Assembly: GCA_959022495.1 (NCBI GenBank)
Contig: CAUEYX010000012.1
Span: 1 to 64,000, forward strand
DNA: 64,000 bases
Source: an uncultured Lachnospiraceae bacterium
GTDB lineage: Bacteria; Bacillota; Clostridia; Lachnospirales; Lachnospiraceae
Direction of reading: 5' to 3'
Each line of letters starts with the position of its first letter. The first letter of the stretch is position 1. Made by a program: the position numbers and the translations under genes. Positions 17,515 through 23,819 of this stretch are shown piece by piece. The notes below the pieces were generated by a model that worked only from the letters and a program-made list of their open reading frames with translations, made no database searches and was not told the origin of the DNA.

Positions 17515-17832
17515 ATGATCGATAAAAAACTGATCCCGGCAGGCGGATTAAAAAAAGAGCCGTTCTCCGGAAGCCACAAAGGGATGCGCTATCTCTTCCG
17601 TGGAGATGACGGAAAGGCAAGCACGACTTTTACAGTCTTTATCTACCCAGAACCCTGGTGTTTTGAACAGACCCCGGAAGAGGAACGGGAAAGCGCCGGA
17701 TTCCCTTTATCAGAAGAGGGGATGGACCAAGCGGTCGCCTGGCTCTGGGAGCGCTATGAGACTGAAAAGGAACGCTGGTCAAATGCGGAAAAAGAAATGA
17801 TGCATACTGTGAAAAAAACTGAAAAGAAATAG
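17515..17832 (+). CDS. Conserved protein of unknown function
   Basis: 105 residues, soluble and rich in aromatic and acidic residues: IDKKLIPAGGLKKEPF, GMRYLFRGDDGK, 'FIYPEPWCFEQTPEEERESA', GMDQAVAWLWERYETEKERW. I believe similar short proteins are widespread in Lachnospiraceae but cannot name a family. ATG 17515 is preceded by AGAGGAAAAAG. It follows the truncated binding-protein gene by 39 bp and ends at a strong terminator, so it may have been the last gene of the damaged operon. Confidence 0.55.
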   Translation: MIDKKLIPAGGLKKEPFSGSHKGMRYLFRGDDGKASTTFTVFIYPEPWCFEQTPEEERESAGFPLSEEGMDQAVAWLWERYETEKERWSNAEKEMMHTVKKTEKK

Positions 17833-17850
17833 AAAATCACCGGATAAAGG

Positions 17851-17896
17851 ACTGCCTCGGCGCTCTTATTTTGGAGCTGCCGAGGCAGTTTTTAAT
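17851..17896 (+). terminator. Intrinsic terminator
   Basis: Stem ACTGCCTCGGC / GCCGAGGCAGT with an inner GCTC/GAGC, followed by TTTTTAATT. It lies between convergent genes and has A-rich flanks on the other side, so it may serve both. Confidence 0.8.
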
Positions 17897-18027
17897 TATT
17901 GAACTGCGATTTTCTGAGTGTCTTTTGCATCATCCAGTGATATAAATGCGGATGCTTCGATTGTAAGTTCTGTATCGCTTTTCAATTTAAATGCCTGGCA
18001 TACTTCGATTCGTATGTAAAATTTTGA
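17896..18027 (-). pseudogene. In-frame coding-like extension beyond the PH-domain stop
   Basis: Immediately after the TAA of the PH-domain gene (18028-18030) the same frame stays open for 43 codons, including RIEVCQAFKLKSDTELTIEA and SAFISLDDAKDTQKIAVQ, and stops exactly before the shared terminator. It has no start codon of its own. It may be a fossil of another gene's C-terminus or of a longer PH-domain protein. Confidence 0.3.
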
Positions 18028-18402
18028 TTATAGAATAAACGTGCTGATAATCTGTCCAATCTGAACAATGTTACTTTGACCGGTAAACTCAAATTTTACT
18101 TTTCCCAAACCACTGAAATACAGTTCCAGTTCGCTGTCAAGGTCAACAACACCAGCGGTTTCAACAGAATATGCGCTTACCTTTGAATACGGAAGTGAGG
18201 TGAAATCCTTTTTCTTCCCTGTCATCCCCTGCACATTAACTGAAATCACCCTCTTATCTGTAAACACACAGTAATCCCTCATTGCTTTGTAGGCTCCAAT
18301 CACCTGCTCGCCATTGATTAATAGAGGCTGAATGTCATTCATCAAAGATCCTGGGTCCACTAGTTTCATTTTTACGAATGCACTGTTGTTAAAATCAATC
18401 AT
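18028..18402 (-). CDS. Bacterial PH-domain protein (bPH_1 type)
   Basis: 124 residues. The features of the bacterial PH fold are visible: 'LLINGEQVIGAYKAMRDYCV', FTDKRVISVNVQGMTGKKKDF, LPYSKVSAYSVETAGVVDLD, then a C-terminal helix IVQIGQIISTFIL. Members are small soluble proteins of unclear role, thought to be involved in stress or membrane-linked processes. ATG 18402 has GAGGAGAGGAAG upstream, and was preferred over the start eight codons earlier. It is inside the inverted-repeat segment. Confidence 0.7.
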   Translation of the reverse strand: MIDFNNSAFVKMKLVDPGSLMNDIQPLLINGEQVIGAYKAMRDYCVFTDKRVISVNVQGMTGKKKDFTSLPYSKVSAYSVETAGVVDLDSELELYFSGLGKVKFEFTGQSNIVQIGQIISTFIL

Positions 18403-18465
18403 TTCTTCCTCTCCTCGCTTTCTCAAATTTTCGTGTACATTACATTTATATAATCGCCAAAGCGG

Positions 18466-18558
18466 TTATATCTTTTTCATGGCCGCAGCATTTCCAGCAG
18501 TGAATAGATCGGAATCCTCTCCGTGGCAGCTGCTGCAGACAGCCTGAAACTCTTTCAT
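18466..18558 (-). CDS. Possible 30-residue CxxC peptide downstream of the right repeat
   Basis: MKEFQAVCSSCHGEDSDLF followed by TAGNAAAMKKI. The ATG follows directly from the right inverted repeat, with the repeat's AGGT three bases before it, in the same position as the XRE gene at the left repeat. CSSCH looks like a zinc or heme-type pair, but there is no signal peptide. It could be a real small protein or the stump of a longer one. Confidence 0.3.
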   Translation of the reverse strand: MKEFQAVCSSCHGEDSDLFTAGNAAAMKKI

Positions 18559-18561
18559 TTT

Positions 18562-18628
18562 ACCTATCATGAGTTTATACTTCATAGCACATGATTAGAA
18601 TGTATTAAAACTTCATATGGTATGCATT
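18562..18628 (-). repeat. Right 67-bp inverted repeat
   Basis: Reverse-complement partner of 14667-14733 (62/67 identical). Read on the minus strand it ends with TCATGATAGGT just ahead of a short frame, so both copies place the same promoter-like sequence inward. Confidence 0.85.
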
Positions 18629-18915
18629 AATAATGTCTTTGCATCATTCTCATTTCATACTTGCAGAAATAATAGGATAGCTTCTCCGTTTATTTTCTTT
18701 TTAGAATCTTTAAACTTTCTTCCATATATTGACACAGGCGATTCACATTTGCCTGCTATCATAGGAGCATACATAAAGAGGACGGCGGCTGTGCATACAG
18801 TTCGTATACATGACCGCCGGGCTTCGCCTAAGAGATTTGTATTTATTATTAAAGTTTATATGGATTTACATCCATTTCACATAGATTATTTATCCTCAAT
18901 TTCATACAATTCCTC
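18629..18915. other. Gene-free gap beyond the right repeat
   Basis: AT-rich. It contains a hairpin with arms GGCGGC...CCGCC (about 18782-18820) that could end the MATE transcript on the minus strand, although no T run follows. No convincing open frame is present. Confidence 0.4.
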
Positions 18916-20283
18916 TCAATCTTCCGCGCCAGTGCCGCGGAAGATTTTTTTGAGGTCGATCTTTACAATGTAGTAGTACATCCCAATCAGGAGAAGTGCC
19001 GCCAATATCCAGGCCGCGGGGCTTGCCAGGCACACGCCGAGATAACTCTTCTGTCCCGCAGCGATGACTGCTGCCACACCTCTTCCGACAAGCTCCGCCA
19101 CACCTGCCATCATAGGCAGAATACCATATCCAAGCCCCTGTATCCCGTTTCTGTATACATTTACAATCATCAGCGGTATGAAGAAAATTCCCACGCATTT
19201 CAGATAGATATCCACAGATTCCATGATCAGCCCTGCATCCCCAGAAACAAACAGATACGTCATATATTTTCCCACTGTCATGGCAAAAGCCGCCGCCAGG
19301 AATGAATAAATGATCCCAAGAATTGTGCAGGACTTAAAGCCCTGACGGATGCGCAGTACCTCCCCAGCGCCCATATTCTGCGCGCCATATGTAGCCATCG
19401 TGGTTCCCATGGCAACGTACGCCTGTGTCACCACCTGCTCGATCTTGCTCGCCGCAGTAAAGGCTGCCACAAGGGTAGAGCCCAGAATGTTGAGAGCAGA
19501 CTGCACCATCATCGTACCCACTGCTGTTATAGAGTACTGAAGTGCCATGGGAATCCCGATCCGGAGCTGGGTTGCCAGGAGATGCCCTGAGGGATGCCAG
19601 TCTTTCCGTTCCATCCGCAGCATAGGCACTTTTCTGATGATGTATACAAGACAGAGGAGCCCGGATATCCCCTGTGAAATGATGGTGGCGACCGCTGCCC
19701 CTGCCGCTCCCATGCCAAAAGCGATAATGAAAACAAGATCCAGCACAATATTTAACAGTGCGGACAGGATCAGGAAATACAGTGGCACCTTGCTGTTTCC
19801 GAGAGCACGCAGGATGCTCGCCAACAGGTTGTAGAGCATCTGGGCGAGTATACCGCCGCTTATGATCATGATGTACGCATAGGCGTCCGCAAAAATATCA
19901 TCCGGCGTGTTCATCGCTGTAAGCCATGGCTTCATAAATGCCATAAAAGCTACGGTCAGGATAATGCCTACGATCAGCGACAGGATCGAGGCGCCTGCCA
20001 CGGTGCTGCGCATTGCCCGCATGTCCCCTGCCCCGAACTTCTGCGCGGTCAGCACGGTAAATCCCGCGGTCATGCCGACCACGAACCCATAGATCAGGAA
20101 CATGATCGTTCCTGTACTCCCCACTGCCGCCAGAGCCTTTGTCCCCACGAACTTCCCGACGATCACCGCGTCCGCCATGTTATAAAACTGCTGAAATACA
20201 TTTCCCAGGAAGATCGGAAAAGTAAATCTTAAGATGATCTTCATCGGGTTTCCTTTTGTCATGTCATTTTGTACGCTTCTCAT
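18916..20283 (-). CDS. MATE family multidrug/cation antiporter
   Basis: 455 residues with about twelve hydrophobic segments in two halves. Typical MATE features are 'FTFPIFLGNVFQQFYNMADA', VGKFVGTKALAAVGSTG near residue 40, and the second-half counterpart PMALQYSITAVGTMMVQSALN. These proteins export drugs or cationic toxins with Na+ or H+ entry. ATG 20283 is preceded by GAGGAG; the upstream open frame is leader sequence containing tandem repeats and a hairpin. Closest in look to the DinF/MepA group; substrate unknown. Confidence 0.85.
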   Translation of the reverse strand: MRSVQNDMTKGNPMKIILRFTFPIFLGNVFQQFYNMADAVIVGKFVGTKALAAVGSTGTIMFLIYGFVVGMTAGFTVLTAQKFGAGDMRAMRSTVAGASILSLIVGIILTVAFMAFMKPWLTAMNTPDDIFADAYAYIMIISGGILAQMLYNLLASILRALGNSKVPLYFLILSALLNIVLDLVFIIAFGMGAAGAAVATIISQGISGLLCLVYIIRKVPMLRMERKDWHPSGHLLATQLRIGIPMALQYSITAVGTMMVQSALNILGSTLVAAFTAASKIEQVVTQAYVAMGTTMATYGAQNMGAGEVLRIRQGFKSCTILGIIYSFLAAAFAMTVGKYMTYLFVSGDAGLIMESVDIYLKCVGIFFIPLMIVNVYRNGIQGLGYGILPMMAGVAELVGRGVAAVIAAGQKSYLGVCLASPAAWILAALLLIGMYYYIVKIDLKKIFRGTGAED

Positions 20284-20330
20284 TGCACGGATACTCCTCT
20301 CTGTATATTTCCGCCTGGGACGGCGGCGTC

Positions 20331-20400
20331 TGTACGATATCTGTCCATTCTGTACAATATCTGTCCATTCAAAAAGGATATGCTCAGCATACCCTTTTTT
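20331..20400 (-). promoter_or_regulatory. MATE leader: attenuator-like hairpin and tandem repeat
   Basis: On the minus strand the hairpin AAAAGGGTATGC-TGA-GCATATCCTTTTT (20371-20400) has the form of an intrinsic terminator. It is followed at once by two 20-bp direct repeats, GAATGGACAGATATTGTACA with one difference (20331-20370), before the MATE start. It may be an attenuator, or the repeats may be protein-binding sites. Confidence 0.5.
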
Positions 20401-20403
20401 CAC

Positions 20404-20445
20404 TGCACAAGTGCACATTATATAACAGAGAATTTCATCTGTAAA
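20404..20445 (-). promoter_or_regulatory. MATE promoter with operator palindrome
   Basis: TTTACA (20440-20445), 17-bp spacer, TATAAT (20417-20422). A palindrome TGCAC-TT-GTGCA (20404-20415) covers the expected start point. Confidence 0.7.
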
Positions 20446-20470
20446 TATTTTTTTCTGATTATCTTCTTCC

Positions 20471-21529
20471 CTACCGCAGGAAAAGAAGATTTTCTTCTTT
20501 GATCTCCAGATAATCCGGAAGCCCTCTCTCCTCCAGCACCTCCAGCTTTTCCCGCTGCACGAACCAGCAGATATGCTGCGCTGTGCTCTGTCCCGTGCGT
20601 TCCGGTCTGAGGTAGTAATTCCGTTCAAAGGGCAGTACCGCGCTGCTCTCGATGTCCGCTCTTAACATATTTTCTCCGCGCTCTCCCCACACGGGTACGA
20701 AATCATGGGCGCGGTACCCGACCCACTCTGTGTAGTCCGGAATCTCTCCTTTGATATGCAGGGTGATGCCCCAGTCCTGCGCCTCCAGCGTATGGGCATC
20801 GATCCGCCTTACCCGGGAGAAATTCTTGCATCCGGTCAGGCGCGCCGCCTCCTTGCTGACCGGGTTCTGGAAGAGTTCTTTCGTCTCGCCCGAGGCAGCG
20901 ATGTGGCCCTGATCGATGATGAGCAGTTCCTCACTGAAGCGGTATACCTCATCCCGGTTGTGGGACACCAGGATGACTGTGCCCCCGTAGTCCGCGAGCA
21001 TCTGGATCAGTTCCTGCTGAAGCTGGTCTTTCAGATACATATCCAGCGCGGAAAACGGTTCGTCGAGAAGGATCACATCCGGCTCATAAGCCATGATGCG
21101 CGCCAGCGCCACTCTCTGCTGCTGCCCGCCGGAGAGCTGACCGGGCAGACGTTTCTCCAGGCCTGAGAGCTGGAACTTCTCGATCATCTGGCGGACCCGG
21201 ATTTCATTTTCCTGCCTGCTGCCCTTTAATCCCGCCGCGATATTTTTCTCCACGCTCATTGTGGGGAACAGGGCGTAATTCTGAAACAGGTAGCCCACAT
21301 TTCTCTTCTGGGGCTTCAAGTTCACTTTTGCCTCTCTGTCAAAGAGCGTCCGCCCTTCCACCTCGATCCTGCCTTCGTCCGGCGCCTCGATGCCTGCGAT
21401 GCTCTTCAGCGTCATACTCTTTCCGCACCCGGAAGCTCCCAGGATGCCGATCCGTTTTGAATCACTCTGAAAATGGATATCCAGCTGGAAGCCGCCCAGC
21501 TTCTTCTGGATCTGCACATTGATCGCCAT
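20471..21529 (-). CDS. modC: Molybdate ABC transporter ATPase ModC
   Basis: 352 residues. Walker A ILGASGCGKS (about 30), Q loop NVGYLFQNYALFPTMSV, signature LSGGQQQRVALARI, Walker B VILLDEPFSALD, and VILVSHNRDEV with the switch histidine are all intact. A C-terminal domain of about 120 residues follows (VGYRAHDFVPVWGERG), in place of or related to the molybdate-binding MOP fold. It follows modB with a 3-bp gap and closes the modABC operon. It energises molybdate uptake for the Mo hydroxylase encoded just upstream. Confidence 0.9.
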   Translation of the reverse strand: MAINVQIQKKLGGFQLDIHFQSDSKRIGILGASGCGKSMTLKSIAGIEAPDEGRIEVEGRTLFDREAKVNLKPQKRNVGYLFQNYALFPTMSVEKNIAAGLKGSRQENEIRVRQMIEKFQLSGLEKRLPGQLSGGQQQRVALARIMAYEPDVILLDEPFSALDMYLKDQLQQELIQMLADYGGTVILVSHNRDEVYRFSEELLIIDQGHIAASGETKELFQNPVSKEAARLTGCKNFSRVRRIDAHTLEAQDWGITLHIKGEIPDYTEWVGYRAHDFVPVWGERGENMLRADIESSAVLPFERNYYLRPERTGQSTAQHICWFVQREKLEVLEERGLPDYLEIKEENLLFLR

Positions 21530-21532
21530 GGC

Positions 21533-22237
21533 CTACCACCTCCCGATATTCTTCATCTTTGACCCTGAGATAAGATTCATCAGGAAGATGACGATAAAGG
21601 CGATAACGATGACGATCGCCACCCAGATCCCCGCGGTCAAATAATCGCCGTCCTGTATGACCATGGCGATCTTCTGGGAGATGGTCCCGGTCTTTCCGGG
21701 GATATTTCCCGCCAGCATGGAGGTTGCTCCGTACTCGCCCAGCGCCCTGGCAAATGTCAGGATCGTACCGGAAGCAATCCCCGGTCCCGCGGTGGGAATA
21801 ATAATCTTCCAGAAGATCTTCGTATCTGACATGCCAAGCGTACGCCCGGCATACACCAGATTCGTATCGATCTGTTCCATTGCCGCCCGGGCGTTGCGGT
21901 ACATGAGCGGAAAGGCGATCACCGTCGCCGCGATGATACATCCAAGCCAGGTCTGTACGACCTTGAAGCCGAATTCTTCAAAGAGAAATTCGCCGAATGG
22001 CCTGCGCCTGCTGAACAAAAGGAGCAGGAAGAAACCTGCCACCGTGGGCGGCAGGACCATCGGCAGGGTAAGGATACCGTCGATGACTGCCTTCTTCCCC
22101 GGGGATGCCTTCACGACTTTGCGCGCCGCGAATATCCCCAGGAAAAAAGAGATAAAAGTCGCCACCACTCCTGTTTTCAGGGATATGAACAGGGGGCTCC
22201 AGTCCAGCTCTTTGAGTATTTCCATGATTTCTTCCAT
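21533..22237 (-). CDS. modB: Molybdate ABC transporter permease ModB
   Basis: 234 residues with about five membrane helices. The cytoplasmic EAA-type loop is readable as ARTLGMSDTKIFWKIIIPTAGPGIASGTILTFARALGEYGA, and 'TLPMVLPPTVAGFFLLLLF' is typical of ModB. ATG 22237 lies 10 bp after the modA stop. It forms the membrane channel of the ModABC system. Confidence 0.9.
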   Translation of the reverse strand: MEEIMEILKELDWSPLFISLKTGVVATFISFFLGIFAARKVVKASPGKKAVIDGILTLPMVLPPTVAGFFLLLLFSRRRPFGEFLFEEFGFKVVQTWLGCIIAATVIAFPLMYRNARAAMEQIDTNLVYAGRTLGMSDTKIFWKIIIPTAGPGIASGTILTFARALGEYGATSMLAGNIPGKTGTISQKIAMVIQDGDYLTAGIWVAIVIVIAFIVIFLMNLISGSKMKNIGRW

Positions 22238-22247
22238 AAATATTCCT

Positions 22248-23132
22248 TTATTCTACATTTGTGTCAAAGTAATAGGATTCAAACACTTCCTTCGCCTCAT
22301 CGGAAAGGATGAATTTCAGGAAATCTTCTGCTGCCGCTGTCTGCGCGTCGTCTGCCTCTTCATTTACAACACGGGCGATGGGATAGATCACGTTTCCTGT
22401 CAGGTCATAGCTTACAGTCTCAAGGATATCCAGATCATCCTCATATCCGTATGTATCAGAGTAGTATGTGGTTCCCACCTCGCAGGAGCCTTCCGCCACT
22501 GCTATGAGCACCTTGCTCACGTTATCCTGCTCACTGATCTCCACGCCGCCGAGGGCCTCAGACACCTGCTCTGTGGTGATCGACGCCACATCGTCTGTCG
22601 CCGGGAGCAGCCCCAGATTCACCAGTGCCTGTCTCGTATACTTTCCTACCGGAACGCTTCCGCCTGCCAGGGCGATGCTCTCTGCTTTGCTGATATCCTC
22701 AAGCCCTGTCACCGCTGTCCCGCTGTCTTTCAGCGTCACCACAACGACCTGATTGTTGACGACATTGGCTCTTGTTCCATCTACCATGAGCCCGTCCGCC
22801 TCAAGGTCATCCATCTGCTTCTGAGCCGCTGAGAAGAAGATATCACACTCATATCCCTCCTGGATCTGGGTGAGAAGTGTTCCCGAACTGTCCGCGTTGT
22901 ATGTGATCTTCACATTCGGGTGATCCTCATTATATTTCTCTGCGAGGTCGTCCATAACGGTCTTCAGACTTGCCGCGATAAAGACCTGGATCTCTGTCTC
23001 TTCCTCATCAGTTCCCGTATCCTCTGCCTGAGCGTCCTTATCCTTGTCTGAAGAATCATTTCCGCCGGAGCACCCTGCCATGGAAAATACCATCACTCCT
23101 GCCAATAATGCTGCTAATAATCTTTTTTTCAT
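22248..23132 (-). CDS. modA: Molybdate-binding lipoprotein ModA
   Basis: 294 residues. A lipoprotein signal peptide MKKRLLAALLAGVMVFSMAGC places the lipid Cys at residue 21. The mature part starts with a linker rich in Asp and Ser, then EIQVFIAASLKTVMDDLAEKYN, TYNADSSGTLLTQIQEG and 'CDIFFSAAQKQMDDLEADGL', the usual ModA pattern with the oxyanion-binding Ser residues. ATG 23132 has AAGGAGGATAA upstream; an earlier ATG at 23186 would put 18 residues ahead of the signal peptide. It delivers molybdate or tungstate to ModB. Confidence 0.9.
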   Translation of the reverse strand: MKKRLLAALLAGVMVFSMAGCSGGNDSSDKDKDAQAEDTGTDEEETEIQVFIAASLKTVMDDLAEKYNEDHPNVKITYNADSSGTLLTQIQEGYECDIFFSAAQKQMDDLEADGLMVDGTRANVVNNQVVVVTLKDSGTAVTGLEDISKAESIALAGGSVPVGKYTRQALVNLGLLPATDDVASITTEQVSEALGGVEISEQDNVSKVLIAVAEGSCEVGTTYYSDTYGYEDDLDILETVSYDLTGNVIYPIARVVNEEADDAQTAAAEDFLKFILSDEAKEVFESYYFDTNVE

Positions 23133-23215
23133 ACATTTATCCTCCTTCGTTAGGCAGCGCCAGAGTACAAGGGCAGTTTTCCGCACCTTATATCCCAGCG
23201 CTTTATCTACTATAG

Positions 23216-23244
23216 ATTATACCCGATTGCTTTTTAAAAAACAA
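23216..23244 (-). promoter_or_regulatory. modABC promoter
   Basis: TTGTTT (23239-23244), 17-bp spacer, TATAAT (23216-23221). A near-palindrome CGATTG-TTTTTTAAAAAG-CAATCG covers the -35 and spacer and could be a regulator site. Confidence 0.65.
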
Positions 23245-23258
23245 TCGCTTTCCCTGCA

Positions 23259-23282
23259 AAAGCGGCTTATCCGCCGCTTTAT
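23259..23282 (-). terminator. Likely terminator of the ModE-like gene
   Basis: Perfect 8-bp stem AAAGCGGC / GCCGCTTT with a 6-nt loop, followed on the minus strand by TTTTGC. It lies between the ModE-like stop and the modABC promoter. The T run is short. Confidence 0.5.
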
Positions 23283-23348
23283 TCAGTGCCTGGTTATCAG
23301 ATAGCGCTGATGTACAAGAGACAACCTGCCCGCTGCACGCTGACACGA

Positions 23349-23735
23349 TCACTGTTTTTCAAAGATTTCCCGGAACTTTTTCTCCGCTGTCTCCGTCAGT
23401 TCTTGTTCGAACCGCTCATATTTCTCCAGGAACCGTATGCCATCCTCACTCAGACAGGCGCCGCCGCCGTTCTTTCCTCCGTGGGTCCGCTCCACGATAG
23501 CATATCCCAGTTCCCGCTCCGCGCGGTCCAGAAGCTTCCTGCCCTTACTGTATGACAGACCCATCTTCTCACACGCCTCACGCACAGAGCCTTCTGTCCG
23601 GATATGCAGAAGGAGCATCCTCACTCCCGGTCCGAAGAACGGCTCCGTCCCCTCGATCTGCACTTTCAGGCGGGGACGGATGGAAGATGTCCCAGCCTTT
23701 GTGATGCCTTTTCTCTGTTCTGTCTGCTCTTCCAT
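23349..23735 (-). CDS. ModE-like molybdenum-responsive winged-helix regulator
   Basis: 128 residues. The N-terminal LysR-type helix-turn-helix matches ModE: FFGPGVRMLLLHIRTEGSVREACEKMGLSYSKGRKLLDRAERELGY (about 32-78), then ERTHGGKNGGGACLSEDGIRFLEKYERF. The molybdate-binding MOP domains of E. coli ModE are missing, as in many short clostridial homologues. ATG 23735 follows AGGAGG at 8 nt. It stands between the Mo hydroxylase operon and modABC, so it plausibly adjusts molybdate uptake; how it senses molybdate without a MOP domain is unclear. Confidence 0.8.
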   Translation of the reverse strand: MEEQTEQRKGITKAGTSSIRPRLKVQIEGTEPFFGPGVRMLLLHIRTEGSVREACEKMGLSYSKGRKLLDRAERELGYAIVERTHGGKNGGGACLSEDGIRFLEKYERFEQELTETAEKKFREIFEKQ

Positions 23736-23819
23736 CCGTCTCACCTCCTGTCTCTTTCTTTCACTGTCCTGTTCTTTCCCTGCCTTGTTCTTTCCCTGAC
23801 TTGCTGCTTCACATTCCGC

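Noticed and set aside
18466..18558. CSSCH as a heme c attachment site
   Set aside because: The peptide has no signal sequence, is only 30 residues, and no cytochrome maturation genes are near; a zinc-type pair or a gene stump is more likely.
20284..20628. N-terminal extension of the MATE frame (115 codons)
   Set aside because: The extension is basic and low in hydrophobic residues, covers the promoter, repeats and hairpin, and lacks a ribosome-binding site; ATG 20283 with GAGGAG is the natural start.
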